From Ecdyonurus torrentis (lineage: Eukaryota; Arthropoda; Insecta; Ephemeroptera; Heptageniidae): 64,000 bases of DNA. How positions within the stretch are numbered: the stretch's first letter is position 1; the number at the start of each line of letters is the position of its first letter. The notes below the pieces were generated by a model. That model ran no database searches and had not been told where the DNA came from. It worked only from the letters and a program-made list of their open reading frames with translations. The DNA is taken from the NCBI GenBank assembly GCA_949318235.1, contig OX439131.1, forward strand, positions 17,725,718 to 17,789,717, read 5' to 3'. The position numbers and the translations under genes were made by a program. Below are positions 53,700-64,000 of the stretch, one piece after another.

Positions 53700-56279
53700 A
53701 CCTCAGCTCTATATACTCAAGTCTGTCTTTCTCTATACTTTCGTACGCTGATTGAGTTATGGCAACAAGAAAAAGAAGAAGGGTCCAAGCAAAATCTTTT
53801 TTTTTTTTTTTTTTTTTTTAGTTCAATCAGATCGAATTCTACGTTGATTTCAAAGTCTTCTTTAATACTATATCTCTCTCTCTTTTCATGCTTTTTTTTT
53901 GTTGCGGGAAACTGAAAATAATTGCATTATCATTTTATATTATATGCCTACGCTTATAAAAATTCTACATATAAAAATGTATTAAGAATATATAAGAAAG
54001 AAGTATAGCAGTTATTTTAAATAATGTTAAATTATTATTATGAAGTTCTAGTATAATTAAATCTACATTAATAACTAGAAAATTACTCACTCACACGCCT
54101 TAAAAGATGCTTTTATGTAGCAATGATTTTATATAATGATGTACATTTTTCTTTGTCATTCATTCAAGCGTGTTCTTGGTCATTTTTTTTTATAATATTT
54201 TTTATTTTATTTTGTTACTTCCATTTGTAGGGAAGCTTTTAGTCCAGCGGAAAAGAAGATGCATTGTTGGTGGGCATCGAGGCGAATTGTCTGTGTGTTA
54301 TTTGTATGAGAGAGTGAGTGAGTGAGAGAGAGAGAGAGAGCGAGCAAAAGGACCCGGGAGATTTGCTTCATGCTTTCATTTTTTTTTTTTTTTTTTTTTT
54401 GCTCTCACGAGAAGCAATCGTCAAGTTTTCCGCTCACATACCAACTAAAATATCTAGGGACTGCAACTACTGATATAAACAATGCTTATCGTAGTAATAA
54501 TTACACTTTTATTAACTTGGGGTTCATTTAGTTTAAACTGTATAACTTATTTTGTTTATTTGTGTTTTTTTTCTTGTGGCAATATAAAGTTTCTTTTGTA
54601 TATAACATAAAACATAGTATTATTAAAACTTTTATTATTAGTTTACACATTTGTTCTACCTTTAGATATTATTAACTTTCTAATTCAATGCAAAAATGGT
54701 AGTGTATTTTTAACGTGAAACTTAAGTCTACAAAAATATATATATATATACTTTCAAAATGAAAAAGATTTCAAACTTGTTAAATTTTTTATTTTGTAAT
54801 TCAGAATATTTTACTATATCTATATAGCGATGTTAATCTTCATGCAATTACGATAACACACGTATTTCTACATATACATTTACTTTGTTATATTATTTGT
54901 AGAAATAAAGCTCATGTCTTGCATTCCCAAAGTTGTTTATAGCTATACAAATACAAAAGGGAGTGAAATTCACATTATTTTGAAATAATTTACACGCACT
55001 ATACGTCGTATATTTAGCCCCTGCAGAAGTTGAAAGTATGCAATTTGGTGAACATTACTGCAGAAAGAGTTGCATGCCTTGCAGGGGTTTTATGTAGCAG
55101 CTGCACCTATTCTCTTACTTCCAAGTTTATTATTATTGTTATAGTAGTAGTATGGATGGGAATAATAACCTTTCTTATTACAATTTTAATAATAACTATA
55201 AATGACACAATATTTTATGTATATAATATACTGATAATGCTTCTATTTAAATAATTACGAGATTTGTATATTTCAAATTGAAAATTTAGTTGATGAGGTG
55301 TATTGATCAAAACTTTTTATTTTATTTTTATTCTTTCTCATAAAAAAAAAAAAAACTGTAAGTTGACTTTGACGACAAAAAACGATTAATTTTTAGAAGT
55401 AAATGCAAATTTCGTTTCTCCTCCAATTTAACACCACCTCGGGACGATTTCCTTGATGATGCTATTAAACAAAATTTTCTTTCTCTCTCCCCTTTCTTTC
55501 TCTCGTAACAGGAATGTAGCATGACAACTTTGCAAGCAAAATTGAACTTTCAATGTGGGAAAAAAAAGAAGTTTTTTAAATAAAAAAGTAAAAAAGTAAA
55601 GCACTTCATAAACTTTATGTTTAATGGTAAGCAAGAAAATAAAGTGAGAGAAAAAAAATGAAAATAAACGTCAGAAAGTCTTATTCTCTATATAATGAAA
55701 ATTTTAATGTAACATAATATAATATATTTTTTCCCCGGATATAATAACTGTCTAGAAAAGTAACAGAGGTGTCATTAGATCTGAAACGTTGATTGCAAAA
55801 GAAAATGAGAATCTGTCTCAACCTTTATGACTACATTTCTCTTTTTCAAAGTTTAATCTAAATAAAGAAAAAATTAGATTAGCAATAACTTTAAATGAGT
55901 TCAGAGAGATATCTTGAATAGGTTAATTAAAGACTATAAGAAATTTCTTTTTCTTTTATACAAATTTTCTTTCGTTTTAAAGAAAACTTTAAAATATAAA
56001 TATATTTTATACAAATTAAATTATAATGTGTGTAATTGAATAAAATAACGAAGAATTTCAAATTAAATTTTCAATTCAGTGTGCAAATTTTAAAATGTAT
56101 AAAAAGTAATATAAATTGAATTAAAAAGTGATAATGAAAATGCTTTCTATCTATATAATATAAAATGATTTCCCCTTTTTATATAGAAAGGAATAACAAA
56201 CAAAATTTTAAATCTTAAAGAAAAAAAAAAAAAAAAAAAAGTCCGTTTTTTTTTTTTTTTTATTATTATAAAAAGTCTA
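53700..56279. other. Non-coding sequence
   Basis: 55030-55100 shares 'gttgcat-cct-gc-gggg' spacing with 33425-33465, hinting at two relics of one old repeat. No gene seen. Confidence 0.35.
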
Positions 56280-56660
56280 AATTGAGCTTGCTTTTCGGGT
56301 GAGAAAAGTTTACGCATCTCCGGGTAAGTTCTTGTGCAGTGGATTTAATCTATTTTCTCCAATCACGCTTGTGCTGCTTAGCTCGCTCTCTTCTTTTCTC
56401 ACCCTCGCCTTCAAGTAGCGGCAAGCTGTGTGTTTTGTAGCAAGCTACAGCAGCACATCGCACCCTTGCATTTAGTGAGAAAAATCTGATCGAGGAAATT
56501 GGCTGACTGGACGCGGTGCGAAAAAAAACGAATGATCTTCACCTCTTCTCTCTCTATCCTGTCTCAACCCCCTTGTCTGTCCATCATTGTTGCCACGTCC
56601 GAGTTGAACAAACGAAACAACCCTCAGAAAACTTACGTACATCCCTAATCAACAACTAAA
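56280..56660. promoter_or_regulatory. GC-richer unique island
   Basis: About 380 bp with higher G+C than its flanks, bounded on the left by facing poly(A) and poly(T) runs (56220-56262). It has repeated gcaagct words (gcggcaagctg, tagcaagctac). No open frame or splice pattern convinced me it is coding. Confidence 0.25.
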
Positions 56661-57138
56661 AGTTCATTCTATCGTTTCAACAACTTTTTTTTTTCTTTCC
56701 TACTAACAAAGTAAATAAATCAGTACACTATTTAATGTTCTATAATATATTAAACAACTAAAAATGTCCATCACTTTTTCTTTTATAAAAGTTCTCAATC
56801 AAAGTAAAACAAGATTAAATTAAATTCATGATGTGTTGGCTTGATAAATAAATTTTGTTCTTATTATTAAGAAAAACAAGGTTGAGATTGCAAGATTTTC
56901 AATCTAAACATATTGAATTAATCTTATAAAAGATTACAAAATTTTATAACAAGTACGTATTATTTTTCTTTGTTTGAAAGACAATATTATTTTTGTAGAT
57001 TAAGCCATGTTACAAAAATACGTGAGGCAAAAAGAGACAAAATGTTAGCGAAGCAAGCAAGAGAAAAAAAAAAAAAAACGAAGTGTGTAGTACCGTAATA
57101 AAAGTTGACAAGCAAGGTGATGAAAAGAGGTCTCGATG

Positions 57139-57139
57139 G

Positions 57140-57166
<27 letters not shown>
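57139..57166. repeat. Poly(A) tract
   Basis: Twenty-eight A after ggtctcgatgg; another poly(A) run lies at 57062-57078. Confidence 0.9.
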
Positions 57167-57170
<4 letters not shown>

Positions 57171-57727
57171 GGAAAAACTGGAGGAAAATAGAAGAAGAAG
57201 GCTACGATATTTTGTATGTATAAGAAAATTTAGTCAGCAAGACACTTGGGGTGTTTCTTTGGGGATGAGGAGGTGCGTTTTCCTTCGATTTTTACAAGAG
57301 AATATAGCAAGAAATATTGAGGGTGAGAAACATTTTTTTTAGTTGATTTCCATATATTGGTTCATCCCTTTTTCTTTCTTTCAGATGGTGTTTATATTTT
57401 GTTCATCTCATCTTTTGACATATCACGACTTCATCAATATAAAATATACTTCATTGCTATGCACAATTAAGATTCACTATATGACATACAAAAATGCAGC
57501 TCTCGTTGACTTATTTTATACTGTATATATATATGCATTTGTCTTATAAATCAACTTCCAGCTTCCCCTTCAATTTTTTTCCTTCTTCCTCATCTTGGCT
57601 ACGTGATGTGACAAATGAATGCATAAAATAGATGTGCAAAGAATCTTTAATCCGTTCTCTATATATTTTTTTCTTTTGCCCTCTCAACAGCTTGATGCAA
57701 GTATAATTTAAAACATAGGAAAATAAT

Positions 57728-57728
<1 letters not shown>

Positions 57729-57771
<43 letters not shown>
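57729..57771. repeat. (AG)n microsatellite
   Basis: About 43 bp with one interruption. Confidence 0.95.
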
Positions 57772-57774
<3 letters not shown>

Positions 57775-58943
57775 TGCGCAAAGAGTATATATTCGTATAA
57801 TACGTACATTGCAATAAGAGAGAGGGTGAGGCTAAAGCAATTTGTCTCCCCCTTTTCTTCTAACATTAAGGGAATAAGATCTAGAATATAAGGTCGGTCT
57901 TTTTCTTTCATATATTTTTTTTACCTCAGAACTCTCATTTCATTTCTCTTTCTTTTTCCTTTTTCCTTATATTCTTAGATAACTTTGTTTAAAGGCAAAG
58001 TAACTAACGAATCTCCTAGAGGTGCTCTCATATATATATGATTGTCTTTTCTCTACCGGCGTAAACTTTTCTCCCTTTTTACTATGACTGTACCCACCGT
58101 TTTATTCTCATCTGAACCCTCACACCCCCGCTCCAACTATTTTCCCGACTAATTGCGTGAAAGCCTTAGAAAATGATAAGCTTGCTTCAGCTATAATATA
58201 GAGGGAACAAAATACTTGCTGTTGCAGCATCAGGAAAACAACAATTAATCAGACGTCGTCTTAGAGAGTAAAAAAAGAAAACAATTGAAGCACGTATACG
58301 TAAAACTTATACGGTTGTGTTAGGTTGAGCTATATAACAGAAAAGCGTTTTTTTTTTTTTTTTTTTTTTATCGCAAAAACATTTTATGCTTGTAATTATT
58401 TATTTGAAAGATATATTATATTTTCTCGCTCTCTCTTATCACACACTAAAAAAAATCTATAATTTTATTCTTATCCTATAATCGTAAAAATAATATAAAA
58501 AAACCCTTAGATTAATTGTTATTGTGATATCTTTTAATGTGCACTCTACTGGGTTTTGCGGTAACAATCATACTCTCTGTTCTATACCATGCTTTCTGTA
58601 CAGCACCACCACCTCTGTATTAAAAACATTTATAAAAATAAGCACACAAAGTATTGATCTACCTTGCATGAGCTGAGTCAAGCTAAAATATATACTGTGT
58701 TTTTTATAAGAATTAATTTATAAAAAAATTATCTCAAAATTTTAAACTTTTAATTGATTTGTTTCATACACGCAGACAACCTATAGCACAAGTGATTTAA
58801 TTTTATCGTATAGCGCGCTTTACTTTTGCTACCGTAATACGTAGCGCATTATATATTCATAATATATTTTTTGCGAAGCTATATAAAACCTCTAAAATAT
58901 AATTATATTACTGTGATCTTGTTATAATACTAATATAACTTCA

Positions 58944-58974
<31 letters not shown>

Positions 58975-61779
58975 CTTAGGTCGTGCAATATTAAATAATG
59001 TTCAGTTATTCAAGTTCAGAGTATGTACGAGAAATAAGTTATTTTAATCGATGAAATTTGTATATGGAACTATGTATATATTTTAATGAATCAAAATTGT
59101 ATAATGATAAAGTTAAAATTTATATACATACAACGAGAGAGAATACACATTATTATATTTACAAAACGTTTTCTTATATGTGGTCTTTTTAAGAAGATCA
59201 TATAACCAAGCCCGTTTACTTGCAGACCACATCAAAGAAAAGTAATGAAGTGAAACACACAATAAGCTCCGTTGTGTGTAGCGAATACGTACGCTTTCTT
59301 ACCTCCGCATTCTCTCTATTATATATATACTTTTTTATTATTACACACAACACAATAGTTAGCGCCGAGTCGAGTAAACTACACGTAAATATAAAGCCAT
59401 CATTAAGTTTTAATGATTATATGAACATAACAAAAAAGGTAAAACAAGAAAGTCTAATATAACAAAGACATTATAATAATATATATATATAGGGTGGAAA
59501 AAAAAGTATTAAAAAAAAAAAAGTATGAAGGGGGGTGATGGAAAGTATAGATATGAAAGCTCAATGTACGACAGCGAGAATGCGCACACACGTGAAGTGT
59601 AGAAAAGCATGAGGGATATTTTTTTCCTCACGTTATATTATATTTTCTCAAGTGTATGTACGAATCTGATAAGCTACTTATATAGTACTGGAAACACAAC
59701 CTATTTTATATTATCCTTAAACTACTATTACGTGCTAAAATAAATTTCACTTTCTTATATATATAATAACATATTATATGTACTTAAAATTATCATTTAT
59801 ATAAAATCTAAATAATAAATACATTATAGTATACATATTATATATATATTATATATAGTAGTAGCAAAAGTATAATATCGTGATTAACTTAATGTCATAA
59901 TATATATAAAGAAATAAAAATTACTTTAATATTAACAAGATAAAAAAAAAGCACTTATCAAATAATTGGGTTAAATAAAAGTTTATTTTATTGTTATAGC
60001 TAGTGATGTATTTGCTATGTTCATGTTCTGTTTAAGTAAATAAATATAAAACATAATTCATTTTAACACGTAAATATAGTATATTTACATATTTTTAATT
60101 CAATTGAGGTTATCAGTGATGAAACATTCTTAAAATTTTCTATTAGCTTAAAACACTTAAAAGTAGTGTGTATAGTATTCTTTACATAAATATTTCCATC
60201 ATCAATGTAGTAGTTTTGTATAATAATAATAATAAAAATAATAAAAAAACGCACCTCACCGAATACTTTCATTACAGCTTCAAAGATATAAATTCAAATT
60301 TAAAAAATAAAATACATAATATATATTTTGCAAGAAAACTATTTATTTGAGTAAAGATTTTTTTTACACATCAAAAGTTTCTTTAAAACTAATCAACATA
60401 AATAATAATTAAAAATAAATTTAATCTTCATATAAATTTGTCAAAATATATTATGAAATAATATATATATTTTTTCTTTTTTAAACAATTGGTACAAAAT
60501 TTCATATCGGAAATTGTTTAGTACAATATTATATTTTCATTTCAATTTAATTTTAAAAACTTAGAAATATATATTTTAAAAAAAATCCATGCAATAATCC
60601 ATAATAATAATATTGTATTGACAGAAAATACAAAGTTTTTAAGTTAGGCACTGGAAAACAAAATATATTTTTTAAATAGACCTTTTTTTTTAGTTCAGAA
60701 TATTGCTTTTAGTGTATATAGTCATTGAAAAACTTTACATAATGATAAATAAAAACTGAATCATTTTTGAAATATTGTAATTTTAAAATTATAATTGCTA
60801 TATAGCTATATAGTTTTAAGATCTTATTCTTTAAACCTTTCAAAACTACAAAAGCAAGGGTCTTGTTATTGTGGAACTACATAATACTGGCTGTACTATT
60901 TTTATATCATTTCTACTATTTTTGATCCCTGTTATTTGTATCTGTGCTATATAACTATAATGATAATATTTCATTTACATTGTTTAATTATATTTGATAA
61001 AATTACAAATTTTATTATTTTAATAAAGACTTTGAAAATAAAGACATTTAGGATAATATTAGATCTATAAAGATTCAAAGAAAATTTAATTTATTTCAAA
61101 GTTAAAAATATGCAAACTTTACATTAAACACACCAAAGAAAAGGAGTAAAATACAATCTTATATTTTGACACTTTGATTTCTGATTAGAGTGGAAGGACA
61201 TTATTATATACTCGTTCATATGGCCATTGTTACAACCTAATGTTGGTATATAATTTTAGTCTACTTCGAAAATGTCATGCTATTTAGGCCATGCAGTAAA
61301 ATAGTTATATCATATTATTTTAGACATTATTGTGCTTAGAATATTATTGCTCATGAATTACATTTAAATGGTAAGTGTAAAGTACTTTATTTGTATTTTA
61401 TTTAAAACCACATTTTGATTAATTTAAGCATACAAGTGTGGAAAACATACACCACGGTGCACACACAAAAATAACAATTTAAAATAATTACTATTTATTT
61501 ATATTCTTTGCAAAAAAAAAAAAAAAAAAAAAGATCAAATAACAAATTTAAATTGTTAGGTATTTTTTTAATTTTAAACCCCCGATATAGACACACATTA
61601 AAATATAGGTGATTCTATTTTAATTATTTAATATTTTTAATTGTTCTTTTAGTTGAACACAGCATTATCTATTTAACAATAAAAATTAATTTGAACCTCA
61701 AAATCATTAGCATGCTCTAAAGTAGTATTTTTTTTAATAATCTACGAAATATATATTTTTTTGTGGTAATTTATCATAT

Positions 61780-61801
61780 CAATAAAGTGGCACATTTATT
61801 G
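61780..61801 (-). promoter_or_regulatory. Candidate poly(A) signal, readable on both strands
   Basis: CAATAAA (61780-61786) faces TTTATTG (61795-61801), so AATAAA can be read on either strand. On the minus strand it lies only about 14 nt past the zinc finger stop codon, which would make a very short 3' UTR. A later signal could be used instead. I see no plus-strand gene ending here. Confidence 0.4.
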
Positions 61802-61814
61802 AAAATTGGATTAT

Positions 61815-61990
61815 TTAAGTTGCCCACAAAGCTGAAGACTTGTCTCCCCATTGCTCTGCCTTGGGTCCAGTGAGTGTCATGGCTGGCTTTTGACTGGCTT
61901 GCTTTACTTTGTGTTTTTTACTTTCTGTGTGTGACACAAACTGAGACTCAGAATTCAGAGTGATGTTGCAAGGCTGACAGTAGAATTTGC
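61815..61990 (-). CDS. Terminal exon: U1/JAZ-type C2H2 zinc finger protein, C-terminus
   Basis: This is the last coding exon of a minus-strand gene. A 'gattgtag' acceptor precedes it (intron ends at 61991) and it stops at TAA (61817-61815). Joined to the exon at 62059-62160, the split codon becomes GGC and the protein reads GKFYCQPCNITL..., giving one finger with spacing C-x2-C-x12-H-x5-H. That spacing is typical of the U1-like/JAZ class (ZNF346, ZNF385 and ZMAT families), which usually bind double-stranded or structured RNA in the nucleus. About 32 residues follow the finger, ending ...KSSALWAT. The resemblance to the last finger of ZNF385-like proteins is from memory and is loose, so no symbol is given. 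The exon is clearly richer in G+C than its surroundings and its codon use looks coding. Confidence that this is a real exon is high; confidence in the exact family is low. Confidence 0.88.
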
Positions 61991-62058
61991 CTACAATCAA
62001 TTTATATATATTTTATATATTTTTTAGAAATGATACTTAAAATTATAATCTTTCTTAC
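61991..62058 (-). other. Short intron between the two zinc finger exons
   Basis: A 68-bp GT-AG intron, very A+T-rich, beginning gtaagaaag and ending gattgtag on the minus strand. It is phase 1 (splits a glycine codon). Its small size contrasts with the long non-coding stretches around it. Confidence 0.85.
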
Positions 62059-62160
62059 CTGATGGAGTTCGGAAAAAAGAGAGATCTTTACTGATTTTAC
62101 TACTACTACTGCTACTGCTGCTGGCAGAATCTTTTGATACACTTTTTAAAAGTGTATCCT
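62059..62160 (-). CDS. Internal exon of the same zinc finger gene, serine-rich linker
   Basis: A 102-nt exon on the minus strand. The acceptor is 'tttgtgtttcag' (plus 62161-62172) and the donor is CATCAG/gtaaga (plus 62053-62064). Only one frame is open: it starts with the last two bases of a codon, reads DTLLKSVSKDSA, then eight serines encoded by mixed AGC/AGT codons, then KISKDLSFFRTPS, and leaves one G. That G pairs exactly with the two leading bases of the 61815-61990 exon, which is strong mutual support. The segment has no fold I recognise; it is probably a disordered linker between zinc fingers. The trinucleotide run (plus 62098-62121, about eight codons) is likely length-polymorphic. 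Exons encoding the N-terminal part were not found further upstream in the window. Confidence 0.85.
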
Positions 62161-64000
62161 CTGAAACACAAAAATAAAGTAGAAAATAAATTTAACAGTA
62201 TGAAAATATATTACTATAAAATAAACAATACTAAAAAGGATTTTCATTTGTACATCTAATAATTATTTGCAACAAATAAATTGTATACTCTAAAAGATAT
62301 AATAGATTAATAAATGTAAACCAATACAGAGGGGGTGGTAAAATAATACACATAACTATAAATTTCATCAAAAGGAGTAGAGGTGTAGAAATTAAAATAT
62401 TATTAAATACACATACATGGTTTAAAATTTTATACAATTAAAATTTTACAACAGAATATTAATTAAAATTTTGCATATTAAAAAAGTATTATGAATAATT
62501 CAATACACATATGAAATGTCATGTTCAATGAATTGTATAATTTGTTATGTTGGTAGACATGAAGTGCATTAAGAGAGGAGAGAGGTTGGTATTCTGATGT
62601 AATAATTCATGATAATAGCCAAGAGGGGAGAGACGAGATACTGCTAATTAAGCAGACATAGGCAGCAATGCTACACACCTATTCCCTTTCCTGACTTTTT
62701 GTTTGCTATTATACGTGCTAATAGCAAATGAAAGGGTGGTACTGTTATAAATGGTATATGAATCTTTTTTGACTACAGAACAACTAAACATTTTTTGTTA
62801 ATAAAAATGCCATTTTATACCCTTACAGTAACTAAATTCATATAATAAAAGATTTTAATTTCCCCATTAATTCTTACTAAAAAACTATTATATTTCATAC
62901 TACACAAACATTTACTTTGTTTTGTATATTTTAGAAACTTTGTTATTTTCTTAGTACATAAATTTAATAGGTATTATTTCTATTTACTATAAATATACTA
63001 TATGTACAAATACTTGCTCTGTATTATTTATTATGAGGCATTTAGTCTCACTATAATTAAAATAAATTACTATTTACACTGTCCCACAGTGTCTACCTCC
63101 TTTTCAAATGAAACTAATTACATTAGAAATAATTTAAGTAACTGGCAAATTACATTAAGTAGGTATAATAAAAATATATAATTCTCATTTCTACATTTTA
63201 CTTCTACCATGAATCAACAAGGATAGACAAAAGAGCAAAAGAGAGGGGAAAAGATCTCCAAGGTCCAAAATAAAACTTATTCACAATTACTAGAAATTTT
63301 CTTTGCCCCCCTCCCACTGTTTTTAAAGAACAGTTAATAATATTTTATTATAGCTCCTTAATTTATATATAGAAACCAATAAATGGCCAATTTTTACCAT
63401 ATTTTTAACATTTAGATTTCAGTGAACTTTCGTTCTAGAGCATAATACTCAAACAGCAAATAAACAATTAACTTTCTAAAGTTGCTGTTAATATGAAGAT
63501 CTACATGTGCTCAAATTTATACATCAAATTAGAGAGATTTTGTGGTTTTATTATTTGTCAGTCGAACATGCTCTGATTTTGCTCTAACTGTTATAGGGTG
63601 GTTTCATTCATGTTCTAAGCAGAATATAACATATTGACCTCATAACTATATGTATTGTGTACTATATGAGTTAAATAATAATAATAATAAAAAAGTGGAC
63701 GCCATAAGTGAGCGCTAAATAACATGGGCCAGTATAGGAAAATGACCCATTTTGCCAGTTTAAAAATACTTTACAATATTTTTGAGAGCATTGATGCTGT
63801 TAACAGGTTGAATTAGTACCTCAAGTATGCAAGAAAAGTAATAATGACTGAAAAATAGCTAATTTTTCAAAGGAAATAGCCAAAAACTATGTTTGTTCTT
63901 TGCTGAGCAATGTTATTCATTGCTCAAGAAGAGCATCGAAAAGCACTCAGAATGACGTGATGCGTACACACCTTATAGCCATTTTCCATTTTTAATAAAT
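62161..64000. other. Probable intron / upstream part of the zinc finger gene
   Basis: No convincing exon was recognised. The next exon upstream should end one base into a codon, so that the AG at the start of the 62059-62160 exon completes it; no G+C-richer open segment with a matching donor was found. There is a short hairpin at 63905-63925 (8-bp arms, GAGCAATG) and an (ATA) run near 63678-63690. Confidence 0.4.

Larger units (their letters stand above)
56661..61779. other. A+T-rich sequence left of the zinc finger gene
   Basis: No exon recognised. The open frame at 59220-59462 has no domain and no convincing splice context. Poly(T/A) runs lie at about 58348-58369, 58948-58970 and 61512-61532. 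Confidence 0.45.

Overview
This window looks like gene-poor nuclear DNA from an animal, probably an invertebrate with large intergenic spaces or introns. The signs are a very high A+T content (roughly three quarters or more by eye), eukaryotic splice sites, a dense population of long (GA/CT)n, (TA)n, (TG)n and poly(A/T) microsatellites, and several short inverted-repeat DNA transposons (MITEs). There is no sign of operons, ribosome binding sites, CRISPR or other prokaryotic structure. I cannot name the species. A lophotrochozoan or arthropod fits, but nothing seen decides it.

The only gene I can support well is at the right end on the minus strand. Two exons (62059-62160 and 61815-61990) are joined in matching phase by a 68-bp intron. 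They encode the C-terminus of a protein with a poly-serine stretch and a U1/JAZ-type C2H2 zinc finger (C-x2-C-x12-H-x5-H), the class that binds double-stranded RNA. Its upstream exons lie beyond the window or were not recognisable between 62161 and 64000. Two much weaker single-exon candidates are recorded: minus 28428-28524, with clean splice sites and 32 open codons, and plus 43079-43161.

The rest is non-coding. From left to right: 1246-1694 holds a pair of MITEs that share one TTAA; 6008-6104 is a perfect 45-bp-arm hairpin; 6350-6514 is a small hAT-like element with its target duplication; 13457-13586 is another inverted-repeat element; 22240-23120 holds two abutting TTAA elements; 24424-24562 is a short TTAA MITE with perfect 25-bp ends; 29005-29336 may be a LINE/SINE 3' tail; 33830-34960 is a fold-back-like region built from degenerate 11-bp units in opposite orientations; 40017-40394 holds two more inverted-repeat elements; 46989-47408 is a nested multi-arm palindrome.

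Two regulatory-looking patterns stand out. The 8-bp palindrome TGACGTCA (CRE) occurs at least nine times, far more than expected at this base composition. Short GC-richer unique islands tend to sit directly beside GA/CT tracts (for example 15248-15450, 17119-17185 and 35440-35592). The densest motif cluster is at 51350-51500, with three helically phased E-boxes, a nuclear-receptor-like everted repeat and a CRE.
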